Below are positions 28,471-37,198 of a stretch of DNA of 37,237 nt, piece after piece (positions within the stretch are counted from its first letter, which is position 1; every line of letters begins with the position of its first letter). Both the position numbers and the translations under genes were made by a program. The stretch is from contig CAIJTR010000107.1 of the NCBI GenBank assembly GCA_903823665.1, positions 1 to 37,237 of the forward strand, written 5' to 3'. This DNA comes from an uncultured Rhodospirillales bacterium. Its GTDB lineage: Bacteria > Pseudomonadota > Alphaproteobacteria > Acetobacterales > Acetobacteraceae. Below the pieces are notes generated by a model, which was not told the origin of the DNA, searched no databases, and saw only the letters and a list, made by a program, of their open reading frames with translations.

Positions 28471-28503
28471 GTAGGGTGCAGTTCGCTTTGGAACTGCACC
28501 ACC
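28471..28503. repeat. GTAGGGTG hairpin, copy 3
   Basis: Perfect 10-bp arms GGTGCAGTTC (28475-28484) and GAACTGCACC (28491-28500) with loop GCTTTG, preceded by GTAG. It lies in the 171-base gap between DUF1993 (3' side) and DUF1800 (5' side). It is almost identical to the copy at 22268, with a compensated base-pair change. Confidence 0.9.
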
Positions 28504-28517
28504 ATCGCGACAAACAC

Positions 28518-28538
28518 GGTGCAATGCCAAAGCGCACC
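28518..28538. repeat. Degenerate second GTGC hairpin next to copy 3
   Basis: GGTGC (28518-28522) and GCACC (28534-28538). Read on the minus strand it gives GGTGCGCTTTGGCATTGCAC, which keeps the GCTTTG loop and one arm of the family. It looks like a decayed copy in inverted orientation to copy 3, so the two form a facing pair. Confidence 0.5.
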
Positions 28539-28553
28539 GCACCCCACAAAAGC

Positions 28554-29060
28554 TTACGCCCGGTTGAGATAGTCCCGCTTGCCCACATCCACGCCATTGT
28601 GGCGCAAAATCGTGTAGGCGGTCGTCACGTGGAAAAAGAAGTTCGGCAGCACCCAGTGCAACAGATACGCCGCACCCTTGAAGTGCATGTCCTGCTTGGC
28701 CACCTGAATCGTGATGTCCTTCTCATCGGTGCCGTCAATGCTGGCCGCCGGCACGCTCTCAATGAACGCCAGCGTCTTGGCAATGCGGGCCTGCAACTCG
28801 GCAATCGTGGTCTCGGTGTCCTCGAACTTGGGGATCTCAACCCCAGCCAAACGCGCGATGCCACCCTTGGCGCTGTCGGTGGCAATCTGAATCTGGCGGG
28901 CGAAGGCGAACATGTCCGGTGCCAGGCGCGACCCAGTCAGCACGGCCCCGTCGAACTTGCGCGCATCGGCCGAAGCCTGCGCCTTCACCAGACAACCCGA
29001 AAGGCCCTCAAGCATCTGCTTCATCACCGGCACGGATGCGGCATACATGGAAATCGACAT
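28554..29060 (-). CDS. DUF1993 family protein
   Basis: A 168-residue protein of the DUF1993 family, probably a helical bundle related to DinB-like folds; that fold link is from memory. Features: [20 protein letters not shown] at the start, GSRLAPDMFAFARQIQIATD and a C-terminal HWVLPNFFFHVTTAYTILRH followed by NGVDVGKRDYL. No function is known to me. The ATG shares a base with the argG stop (TAATG), and GGGAGGAAG lies upstream inside argG, so it is co-translated with argG. No relation to arginine synthesis is evident. Confidence 0.9.
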   Translation of the reverse strand: MSISMYAASVPVMKQMLEGLSGCLVKAQASADARKFDGAVLTGSRLAPDMFAFARQIQIATDSAKGGIARLAGVEIPKFEDTETTIAELQARIAKTLAFIESVPAASIDGTDEKDITIQVAKQDMHFKGAAYLLHWVLPNFFFHVTTAYTILRHNGVDVGKRDYLNRA

Positions 29061-30289
29061 TACAGGCTTCCTCCCTTGCGTCCGGCGCTCGCCCCAAGGC
29101 GAAGCCGGAGCGCGTTCAGTTTGATAAATCCTTGCGCGTCGAACTGGTCATACGCGCCCTGGTCGTCCTCGAAGGTCACCACCTTCATGGAGTGCAGGCT
29201 GTTCGGGCTCTCACGCCCGATGCAGCTCACATTGCCTTTGTAGAGCTTCAGGCGAACCCGTCCCGTGACGGATTTCTGACTTTCGTCAATCGCCGCCTGC
29301 AACATGCGCCGCTCGGGGCTGAACCAGAAGCCGTTATAGATCAGCTCGGCATATTTCGGCATCAGGCTGTCCTTGAGGTGGCCGACCTCCCGATCCAGCG
29401 TGATGCTCTCGATGCTGCGATGCGCCGTGTAAAGGATCGTGCCGCCCGGCGTCTCATAGATCCCGCGGGACTTCATGCCGACGAACCGGTTCTCCACCAG
29501 ATCAAGCCGCCCGATGCCGTTGGCTTTGCCCAGCTCATTCAGCTTCGTCAGCAGCTCCGCCGGGGACAGCTTCACGCCGTCAATGTGCGTCGGATCGCCG
29601 CGCTCGAAATCAATCGAGATCACCGTCGCCTTGTCCGGCGCATCCTCGGGGCTGATCGTGCGCTGATAGACCATCTCATCGGCCTCGATCGCCGGGTCCT
29701 CCACCACTTTGCCCTCGCTCGACGAGTGCAGCAAATTAGCGTCCACCGAGAACGGGGCCTCGCCGCGCTTGTCCTTGGTGATCGGAATCTGGTTCGTCTC
29801 GGCAAATTCCAGCAGACGGGTGCGGCTGGTCAAATCCCATTCCCGCCAAGGAGCAATGACCTTCACATCCGGCTTCAGCGCATAATACGCCAGATCGAAC
29901 CGCACCTGATCATTGCCCTTGCCGGTCGCCCCATGCGCCACCGCATCGGCCCCCACCATCTCAGCAATCTCAATCTGGCGCTGCGCAATCAATGGCCGCG
30001 CAATCGAGGTGCCGAGCAGATACTGGCCCTCATACAGCGCATTGGCGCGGAACATCGGAAAGACGAAATCCTTCACGAACGTCTCGCGCAGATCGTCGAT
30101 GAAGATTTCCTTCACCCCGAACATCTCGGCCTTCTTGCGCGCCGGCTCCAGCTCTTCGCCTTGGCCAAGATCAGCGGTGAACGTCACCACCTCGCACTGA
30201 TACTCGGTCTGCAGCCATTTCAGGATGACGCTGGTATCAAGCCCCCCAGAATAGGCGAGCACGACTTTCTTGACATCCTTCTGGCGCAT
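29060..30289 (-). CDS. argG: Argininosuccinate synthase
   Basis: Condenses citrulline and aspartate with ATP to argininosuccinate in arginine synthesis. The 409-residue protein has the N-type ATP pyrophosphatase loop [18 protein letters not shown]. It also has [17 protein letters not shown], the [14 protein letters not shown] segment and [20 protein letters not shown]. The C-terminal oligomerisation tail ends in [12 protein letters not shown]. The ribosome-binding site AGGAG directly follows a small hairpin. DUF1993 is translationally coupled downstream. argH and other arg genes are not in the window. Confidence 0.97.
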   Translation of the reverse strand: MRQKDVKKVVLAYSGGLDTSVILKWLQTEYQCEVVTFTADLGQGEELEPARKKAEMFGVKEIFIDDLRETFVKDFVFPMFRANALYEGQYLLGTSIARPLIAQRQIEIAEMVGADAVAHGATGKGNDQVRFDLAYYALKPDVKVIAPWREWDLTSRTRLLEFAETNQIPITKDKRGEAPFSVDANLLHSSSEGKVVEDPAIEADEMVYQRTISPEDAPDKATVISIDFERGDPTHIDGVKLSPAELLTKLNELGKANGIGRLDLVENRFVGMKSRGIYETPGGTILYTAHRSIESITLDREVGHLKDSLMPKYAELIYNGFWFSPERRMLQAAIDESQKSVTGRVRLKLYKGNVSCIGRESPNSLHSMKVVTFEDDQGAYDQFDAQGFIKLNALRLRLGASAGRKGGSL

Positions 30290-30304
30290 AACGGCTCTCT
30301 CCTG

Positions 30305-30319
30305 GCACTTCCAAAGTGC
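30305..30319 (-). promoter_or_regulatory. Small hairpin abutting the argG ribosome-binding site
   Basis: On the minus strand GCACTT-TGG-AAGTGC is a perfect 6-bp stem. Flanking CCTG and CAGG could extend it and pair with the first bases of the Shine-Dalgarno AGGAG. It is short and could be chance. Confidence 0.35.
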
Positions 30320-30364
30320 GGCAGGTAACGCCGGGTTGGGGTTTTGTGCAACCCGGCGCGCTCC

Positions 30365-30394
30365 GTAGGGTGGGATGCGCTATGGCACCCCACC
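30365..30394. repeat. GTAGGGTG hairpin, copy 4
   Basis: Arms GGTGGGATGC (30369-30378) and GCACCCCACC (30385-30394) with one A/C mismatch and loop GCTATG, preceded by GTAG. It has the same 10-6-10 geometry as the other copies with largely different stem bases. It lies just 3' of the methyltransferase gene and upstream of argG. Confidence 0.85.
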
Positions 30395-30400
30395 ATTCTC

Positions 30401-31129
30401 TCAACGCGGTGAGGCCAGAAACCCAACCTGCAGGAAACGAATATCCCCCGCCCGCCCCAGCGAAATGATGTCCATACCAAGAATGAACAACCGCTCGGCA
30501 ATGGCCCGCGCACTGAAACCGCGGATCTGCCCCTTGTTCAGCCCCTCCATCCGCTTGATCACAAACCCAGCCTCTTCCAGGCTGCGGCGCACGCTGCGGA
30601 ACGTGAAAAAGCGAAAATGCGTGCGGTCAAGGATGCCGGCATCCTGATAATGCCAGTCCTTTAGTAGGATCAGATTAACCAGATTGGAGGAGAACCGCAC
30701 GTTTGGCAGCGAGCCCACCAGCAGGCTGTTCTTCTTCATGTGCTTCTGAATTTTCCGCAAAAACGTGTCGTGATCGGTCATATGCTCGATCACGTCGTTG
30801 CAGATCACCAGATCGAAGTAATCCAGTGGCAACTGGTCCTCAACCTCGTCATACGTGGCTGCAAAAGCCCGATGCAGAGACTGCGCGGCGATTTCGGCGG
30901 AGGGCGCATAAGGCTCGATCCCCCAAATCTCCGCCGCATCGGTGATCTGGCGGCAGAACACACCTTCACCGCAGCCCACCTCCAGCACGAACATCCCCGG
31001 CTTCAGCTGTGGCAGAAGTGCGAACACCTCCGGTCGCAGATTGGCCCGGTAATTCAGGTTTGGGTTGGTCTGGACCGCAACGCCCGCCTTCGGTTGGTCA
31101 GCCATGTTGTTCCATTTTCGAATAAGCAC
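30401..31129 (-). CDS. Class I SAM-dependent methyltransferase
   Basis: A 242-residue methyltransferase of the Methyltransf_23/11 type. The SAM site is MFVLEVGCGEGVFCRQI (motif I), the acidic residue in IWGIEPYAPS, and YFDLVICNDVIEHMTDHDTF (motif IV region). A post-core RTHFRFFTFRSVRRSLEEAG is common in glycan- or lipid-related methyltransferases. The substrate is unknown. GTG 31129 with GAGGA seven bases upstream is the favoured start; ATG 31105 is the alternative. It stands alone between kgtP and argG, with a 138-base gap upstream that shows no gene. Confidence 0.85.
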   Translation of the reverse strand: MLIRKWNNMADQPKAGVAVQTNPNLNYRANLRPEVFALLPQLKPGMFVLEVGCGEGVFCRQITDAAEIWGIEPYAPSAEIAAQSLHRAFAATYDEVEDQLPLDYFDLVICNDVIEHMTDHDTFLRKIQKHMKKNSLLVGSLPNVRFSSNLVNLILLKDWHYQDAGILDRTHFRFFTFRSVRRSLEEAGFVIKRMEGLNKGQIRGFSARAIAERLFILGMDIISLGRAGDIRFLQVGFLASPR

Positions 31130-31267
31130 GGACGTTCCTCATGCCGCGCCGGAATAGCAAAGGGCTCCATCGCAGCCCACGACAAATACATGAAACCATC
31201 TCTGTCGCACGCGTTCGTAACCGCCAGCGCCACGCCGTCAACCGAGCGCCCAGACCGGGCTTTCGGC

Positions 31268-32572
31268 TCAGTCCCGGTCGATCAACGAGGTTTTCTTGGT
31301 GTCCGCCATGGTTGCGTAAACCACCAGCGAGATGAAAATCAGCGCCGTCACATACCAGTAGAAATAGCTCTCCACCCCGGCATCCTTGAATGCCAACGCA
31401 ATCAGCGGTGCCGTTCCACCAAACATCGAGGCCGCAAGGGCATAGGGAAACCCCACCCCGAGCGCGCGCACATTGGCCGGGAACAGCTCAGCCTTCACCA
31501 CCGCGTTGATCGAGGTGTAGCCTGAAACAACCACCAAGGCTGCCATGCTCAGGCCCAGAGCGGTCATGTAGTCATGCGTGCCGGACAGCCATGTCAGCAG
31601 CGGCACAGTGCCCAAGGTTCCGAAAATACCAAAGAACATCAGCACCGGCCGCCTGCCGATCATGTCGGAAATCGCGCCGAACATTGGCTGCAAACAGGCA
31701 TAGATCGTCAGCGTGATGAACGAAATCTGCGTCGCCTGATCGCGCGTCAGCTTCACCGTGTTGACGAGGAAAGACGGCATATAGGTGGTGTAGGTGTAGA
31801 ACGCGGTGGTGCCGCCCATGGTCAGGCCGAACACCAGCAACACCGCTTTTGGGTGCTTCATCAGCTCGGTGAACGGGTTGGCGCGCTTTTGCTGCGACAC
31901 CTTGGTGAACTCAGCCGACTCAACCAGGCCACGACGCAAATACAGCCCGAACACCGCACAGGCGGCACCGATATAGAACGGCACCCGCCAGCCCCAGGCC
32001 TCAAGCTCGGCCCCAGTGAACTGCGTCTGCATCATCAGGAGCGTAAGGCTGCCCAGCACCTGCCCGCCGATCAGCGTCACGTATTGGAAGCTGCTGTAGA
32101 AGCCACGGTTCTTGGAGCCCGCAACTTCTGAGAGGTACGTCGCGGAAGCCCCGTATTCACCGCCCAGCGACAGGCCCTGCAACAGCCGCGCCGCCAGCAG
32201 GGTAATCGGTGCCCACACACCTGCCGTGGCAAAGGTGGGGGCGAGGGCGATCATCAGTGAGCCCACGCACATCAGCGTCACCGAAAGGCTGAGCGCCGCC
32301 CGCCGCCCGGCCCGGTCGGCATAAATGCCCAGCACCCAACCGCCGACCGGACGAATCAGGAAGCCGATGGCATAGATGCCAAACGTGTTCAGCAGCTGCG
32401 CCGTGGGGTTGGAGCCGGGAAAGAACGCCTTTGCGAAATACAGCGCAAAGAAGTTGTAGATGTAGAAATCGTACCACTCGATCAGATTGCCAATCGAGCC
32501 GCCGAGAATGGACGCGATACGGGTGCGCATGGTGGCCGAATCTTCATTCACCGGCAGGCTGGAGACGGGCAT
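31268..32572 (-). CDS. kgtP: Alpha-ketoglutarate permease-like MHS-family MFS transporter
   Basis: A 434-residue, 12-helix proton symporter of the metabolite:H+ symporter family. It follows the KgtP pattern closely: GSIGNLIEWYDFYIYNFFAL, FLIRPVGGWVLGIYADRAGR, LLQGLSLGGEYGASATYLSE, then GFYSSFQYVTLIGGQVLGSL and AELFPANVRALGVGFPYALA. 2-oxoglutarate is the likely substrate; another dicarboxylate is possible. It begins 15 bases after the maeB stop with AAGGGA upstream, so it forms an operon with the malic enzyme. That context supports a C4/C5-acid substrate. Confidence 0.88.
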   Translation of the reverse strand: MPVSSLPVNEDSATMRTRIASILGGSIGNLIEWYDFYIYNFFALYFAKAFFPGSNPTAQLLNTFGIYAIGFLIRPVGGWVLGIYADRAGRRAALSLSVTLMCVGSLMIALAPTFATAGVWAPITLLAARLLQGLSLGGEYGASATYLSEVAGSKNRGFYSSFQYVTLIGGQVLGSLTLLMMQTQFTGAELEAWGWRVPFYIGAACAVFGLYLRRGLVESAEFTKVSQQKRANPFTELMKHPKAVLLVFGLTMGGTTAFYTYTTYMPSFLVNTVKLTRDQATQISFITLTIYACLQPMFGAISDMIGRRPVLMFFGIFGTLGTVPLLTWLSGTHDYMTALGLSMAALVVVSGYTSINAVVKAELFPANVRALGVGFPYALAASMFGGTAPLIALAFKDAGVESYFYWYVTALIFISLVVYATMADTKKTSLIDRD

Positions 32573-32587
32573 CTGATGAGCGTTCCC

Positions 32588-34894
32588 TTATTTCACCACG
32601 GCCTGATACGCGGCGATCGTCGCAATATCAACGATCTGGCTCACCGACGCATCCATCGGCACCAATTGTGCCGCATGTGACAGCCCAATGATCAGCGGCC
32701 CCACCGCGCCACCGCCACCCAAACGCGGGGCGAGGCGAGAGGTGATGTGCGACGAATGCAGCCCCGGCATCACCAGCACATTGGCAGGCCCGGTCAGGCG
32801 GCAGAACGGATACAGCGCCCGGTAATCGGCATCCAGCGCCACATCCGGGCTCATCTCGCCGTCATACTCGAAATCAACCCCGCGGGCGTCGAGCAGCGCC
32901 ACCGCCTCGCGCATCGCGTTGCCGGTTGCATGCATCGGGTTGCCGAACGTGGAGTGCGACAGCAGCGCCACGCGCGGCTCATGCCCCATCATCCGTGCAG
33001 CCGCCGCAGCGCCCACCACAATATCGGCCAACTGCTTCGGGCTCGGCCGTTCATGGATCAGCGTGTCGGCGATGAACAATGACCGACCCTGCTCACCCAG
33101 CATCAAGGTCAGCCCGAACGCGATGCCGCCCGGCGTGGTGTCAATCGCGTGGCCAATGTCGTCGAGGCACACCGAGGCCGAACGCGTCAGCCCCGTCACC
33201 ATCGCATCCGCATCGCCCGTCGCCACCATGCAGGCGGCGAACACGTTGCGGTCCTGGTTCACCAGCCGTTGACAATCCCGCGCCATCATCCCGCGACGCT
33301 GCAGCCGCCCATACAGGAACTCGGCATAATCCGCGTTGCGGTGTGACAGCCTGGCGTTGTGAATTTCAATCCCGTCCGTCTTGCCCAAACCCAGGCTCGC
33401 CATCGCGGCCAGCACGCGGTCCTCGCGTCCGATCAGAATGGGCGTGCCGTAGCCCGCATTGCGGAATGCCACGGCAGCGCGAACAATCTTCGCCTCCTCG
33501 CCCTCGGCAAACACCACCCGGCGCGGGCTGGAACGCACCCGCTCCATGATCGCATCGAGCGCGTTGGCCGTCGGATCAAGCCGCCCTGAAAGCTCGCGCG
33601 CATATTTGCGCAGATCAGCAATCGGCTTGCGCGCCACCCCACTGTCCATCGCAGCCTTCGCCACCGCCGGCGGCAGCCGCGAGATCAGGCGCGGATCAAA
33701 CGCGTTCGGAATGATATATTCCGGCCCAAACATCAGCCGCTTGCCAGCAACCGTGCCGGAGCCTGCCGTCGCCACCTCATCCGGCACGTCTTCCCGCGCC
33801 AGCAGAGCCAAGGCTTCGGCAGCGGCAATCTTCATCGCCTCATTGATCGTGCTCGCCCGCACATCCAGCGCGCCGCGGAAAATGTAGGGAAAGCCCAGCA
33901 CGTTGTTGACCTGATTCGGATAATCCGACCGCCCGGTGGCGATAATCGCCTCGGGTGAAACAGCCCGCGCCTCCTCCGGCGTGATCTCCGGATCTGGGTT
34001 GGCCATGGCGAAGATGATCGGCTTGTCCGCCATCCCCGCCACCATCTCCTGCGTCAACGCGCCCTTCACCGAAAGCCCAAAGAACGCATCCGCCCCCGCC
34101 AACGCCTGCGTCAGCGTGCGCGCATCCGTCTTGATGGCATGCGCCGATTTCCACTGGTTCATGCCCTCGGTGCGGCCCTGGAACACCACGCCCTTGGTGT
34201 CGCACAAAATGACGTTCTGCGGGTGAACGCCCATTGATTTCAGCAATTCCACACACGCAATCGCCGCCGCACCCGCGCCGTTCACCACCAGCTTGACGGA
34301 TTTCAGATCGCGCCCGGTCAGATGGCACGCATTGATCAACCCCGCCGCCGCCACTATCGCGGTGCCGTGCTGATCGTCGTGGAACACCGGAATATCCATC
34401 AGCTCGCGCAGCCGCTGCTCGATGATGAAGCACTCCGGCGCCTTGATGTCCTCAAGGTTGATGCCGCCAAAGCTCGGCCCAAGGTAGCGCACGCAATTGA
34501 TGATGGCGTCCACGTCCTCGGTGTCGATGCACAGATCAATGCCGTCCACATCGGCAAAGCGCTTGAACAGCGCCACCTTGCCCTCCATCACCGGCTTGGA
34601 GGCGAGCGCACCCAAATTGCCAAGGCCGAGCACGGCGGTGCCGTTCGACACCACGGCCACCATGTTGCCCTTGGTCGTATAATCATACGCCAGTGCCGGA
34701 TCGCGGTGGATGTGCAGGCAGGGCTCGGCCACACCTGGCGAATACGCAAGGCTGAGGTCACGCGCCGTGGTGATCGGCTTGGAGATCCGCGTCTCCAGCT
34801 TGCCCGGACGGCCGGAGCTATGCAGCGCCAGAGCCTCCTCCGCAGACACCTTGGTGGTACGGCTATCCTGCGGAGCGGCGATGCCGTCGGCCAT
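32588..34894 (-). CDS. maeB: NADP-dependent malic enzyme with C-terminal phosphotransacetylase-like domain
   Basis: Oxidatively decarboxylates malate to pyruvate with NADPH formation. At 768 residues it has the full MaeB hybrid layout. The malic domain starts with [20 protein letters not shown] and includes VEGIDLCI-like [15 protein letters not shown] and [20 protein letters not shown]. The NAD(P) Rossmann part is [16 protein letters not shown]. From about residue 440 a PTA_PTB domain follows ([23 protein letters not shown] upstream, [20 protein letters not shown]). In characterised MaeB proteins the PTA part is regulatory (acetyl-CoA) rather than catalytic. AAGGA precedes ATG 34894. It is divergent from mutS across 109 bases without clear promoter boxes. 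Confidence 0.96.
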   Translation of the reverse strand: MADGIAAPQDSRTTKVSAEEALALHSSGRPGKLETRISKPITTARDLSLAYSPGVAEPCLHIHRDPALAYDYTTKGNMVAVVSNGTAVLGLGNLGALASKPVMEGKVALFKRFADVDGIDLCIDTEDVDAIINCVRYLGPSFGGINLEDIKAPECFIIEQRLRELMDIPVFHDDQHGTAIVAAAGLINACHLTGRDLKSVKLVVNGAGAAAIACVELLKSMGVHPQNVILCDTKGVVFQGRTEGMNQWKSAHAIKTDARTLTQALAGADAFFGLSVKGALTQEMVAGMADKPIIFAMANPDPEITPEEARAVSPEAIIATGRSDYPNQVNNVLGFPYIFRGALDVRASTINEAMKIAAAEALALLAREDVPDEVATAGSGTVAGKRLMFGPEYIIPNAFDPRLISRLPPAVAKAAMDSGVARKPIADLRKYARELSGRLDPTANALDAIMERVRSSPRRVVFAEGEEAKIVRAAVAFRNAGYGTPILIGREDRVLAAMASLGLGKTDGIEIHNARLSHRNADYAEFLYGRLQRRGMMARDCQRLVNQDRNVFAACMVATGDADAMVTGLTRSASVCLDDIGHAIDTTPGGIAFGLTLMLGEQGRSLFIADTLIHERPSPKQLADIVVGAAAAARMMGHEPRVALLSHSTFGNPMHATGNAMREAVALLDARGVDFEYDGEMSPDVALDADYRALYPFCRLTGPANVLVMPGLHSSHITSRLAPRLGGGGAVGPLIIGLSHAAQLVPMDASVSQIVDIATIAAYQAVVK

Positions 34895-35003
34895 TGTCTA
34901 TGTTCCTTGGAGCGATTTCCTGAACTCCCAATTTGACGATGGATTGCCGCGCCCGCAAGCCAGCCGCTTCGCAGGTGCGATGTGGTTCTGTATGGATGAG
35001 TGA

Positions 35004-37181
35004 ATGAGTGTCTCTCCCTCCCCTGACGGTGCCAGGCCGGCCCCGCGCGCCGAAGGCGCGACACCGGCCATGGCGCAATGGTTTGCGCTGAAGGCAGAGA
35101 ACCCGGAAGCACTCCTGTTCTTCCGCATGGGTGATTTCTACGAGCTGTTCTTCGAGGACGCCGACGCCGCCTCGGCAGCACTTGACATAGCACTCACCCA
35201 TCGCGGCGAACATGCGGGCAAACCCATCCAGATGTGCGGCGTGCCCGTTCACGCGGCGGACGCCTATCTCGCTCGCCTCATCCGGCGCGGCTTTCGCGTG
35301 GCTGTCGGCGAGCAGATGGAAGACCCGAAACTGCGCACCGGCAAAGCCCCCATTCGCCGCGCCGTGGTCCGCCTCGTCACCCCCGGCACCCTCACCGAAG
35401 AGACGCTGCTCGACTCCAGCCGCCCCAACCTGCTGGCCGGCCTTGTGGCTGAAGCTGGTCGCGTGGGTGCTGCGTGGCTCGACGTCTCAACCGGTCTGTT
35501 TGAGACGCAAGACATTGCGATTGCGGACGTTTCCACCCTGCTCGGAAGGCTCGACCCCGCCGAAATCCTGGCCCTGCCGGAGATCGACCTCGCCGATTTC
35601 ACCCCCCGCCGCACGCCGGACGCCATCGCGTCGCCAGCCGATCACGCCCGTCGCAAACTGGCCGAAGCCTTCGGTGCGGCAAGCCTCGACGCATTCGGCA
35701 GTTTCACCGATGCAGAGGCGAGGGCGGCGGCGATGCTGCTCGATTACGTCCGTCTCACCCAGGCAGGCCAACTCCCCCGCCTCTCCCGCCCGCAACCCAT
35801 GGGCGATGCCGGACGAATGGAACTCGACGCCGCCACCCGCGCCAGTCTGGAAATCACCCGCGCCCGTGACGGCGGCACCGCGCACACCCTGCTTGCCAGC
35901 GTGCAGCGCACCCTCACAGCGGCAGGCACCCGCCTGCTTGGTGAATGGCTCGCGGCCCCGCTGACTGACGTGGAGCAGATTCGCCAGCGCCAAGACGGCT
36001 GGGCCTGGATGCTGTCCGAGCCCATCCTCACGCAAGAGATACGCGCAGCCCTGCGCGGCGTGCCAGACATGGCTCGCGCCCTCGGTCGTCTCTCGCTCGG
36101 GCGTGGTGGCCCGCGCGACCTTCAGGCGTTGCGTCTCGGCATGGTGGCCGCCGGGCGGATCGCCGGATTGCTGCCCAACGCCGCACCACCCGCCCTGCTC
36201 CTCGCCCGTCGCGCGCTGACGGCCCCGCCCGAACTGCTCGACCGTCTCACCAGCGCCCTCACCGAACCAGCGCCATTGCGCCTCGATGACGGCGCCATCG
36301 CCCCAGGCTTTGACGGCGAACTCGACGCGCACCGGGCGCTGCGCGATGACAGCAGGCGCGTCATCGCCACGCTTCAGCTCGATTTCGCCCAGCGTTTCGG
36401 AGTGGCGTCGCTCAAAATCAAACACCACGCCCAGCTCGGGTACATCATCGAAGCTCCCGCCATCGCGGTCGAAAAGCTCCGCTCCGAGCCATTGCTCACC
36501 CTGCGCCAAGGCATGGCCAATGGTGCCCGCTTCACCACGCCAGAACTCTCGGACCTCGACCGCCGCATCACCGAAGCCGCTGATCTCGCCACCGCCCGCG
36601 AACGCAAAATCTTCGCAGCCCTCGTCACCGAAGCCCTCGCCGAAGCCGACGCGCTCGCCGCCTGTGCCGCCGCCCTGGCAGAAATCGACGTCGCCCAATC
36701 CTCCGCCCGCCTCGCCGAGCCAGGAAATTGGTGCCGCCCGGCGCTCTCCAACGACACCGCATTTGCCATCAAAGCCGGTCGCCACCCAGTGGTGGAAGCC
36801 GCCATCGCCGGGCAGGCAGCCTTTGTTCCGAACGATTGCGCCCTCCCACCCGAGGGCCGCGTGCTGCTGCTCACCGGCCCAAACATGGCCGGCAAATCCA
36901 CCTATCTCCGGCAAAACGCGCTGATTGTGGTGCTCGCTCAGTCCGGCCTTCCCGTGCCCGCCGCCAACGCAGACCTCGGCGTCGTGGACCGCCTGTTTTC
37001 CCGCGTCGGTGCCGCCGATGATCTGGCACGAGGACGCTCCACCTTCATGGTGGAAATGACCGAAACCGCCTCCCTCTGCGACGCCACGACAGTCGCCACG
37101 ACACGCAGATACACGTACCGTCACTCTGATGCGGATTATGCTGGAGCGACCAAAGGTGTCAACGCGTATGTTGCAAAATAA
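35004..37181 (+). pseudogene. mutS: DNA mismatch repair protein MutS, 3'-truncated by foreign sequence
   Basis: MutS recognises mismatches and starts methyl-directed repair. The N-terminal domain is intact with the mismatch-binding F-x-E in GDFYELFFEDA. The connector, lever and clamp regions follow, and Walker A is LLTGPNMAGKST near residue 625. Homology continues to GRSTFMVEMTETAS (ending about 37073) and then stops. The expected ILxxAT, Walker B DEIGRGT and the C-terminal ATPase/dimerisation part are absent. Instead about 35 unrelated codons lead to TAA at 37179. The family is usually about 850-900 residues; only some 690 native ones remain. Without Walker B it should be inactive. An in-frame TGA just before ATG 35004 fixes the start. 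The missing 3' part may lie beyond the window. Confidence 0.87.
37135..37162 (-). promoter_or_regulatory. Sigma70-like promoter reading leftward out of the foreign DNA
   Basis: On the minus strand TTGACA (37162-37157), a 16-base spacer and CATAAT (37140-37135) match the sigma70 consensus at 11 of 12 positions. This is far better than any promoter seen in the host genes of this window. It points into mutS as antisense. Confidence 0.55.
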
Positions 37182-37198
37182 GGGCAATGTTCAAAAAA

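Noticed and set aside
31130-31267. GCCC/GGGC stem downstream of kgtP as a terminator
   Set aside because: Four-base stem and no T-tract; not enough to call.
34992-35003. Three-codon mini-ORF (ATG GAT GAG TGA) ending right at the mutS ATG
   Set aside because: Too short to support as a regulatory ORF without conservation data; noted only because it supplies the in-frame stop that fixes the mutS start.
37074-37181. Intein or intron in mutS
   Set aside because: The insert gives a stop after about 35 codons, shows no intein splice-block residues at the start and no group II GTGYG boundary. A mobile-element end fits better.
35487-37187. 566-codon open frame on the minus strand opposite mutS
   Set aside because: Gly/Glu/His-rich shadow composition typical of antisense frames in high-GC DNA; mutS on the other strand has clear homology over the same span.
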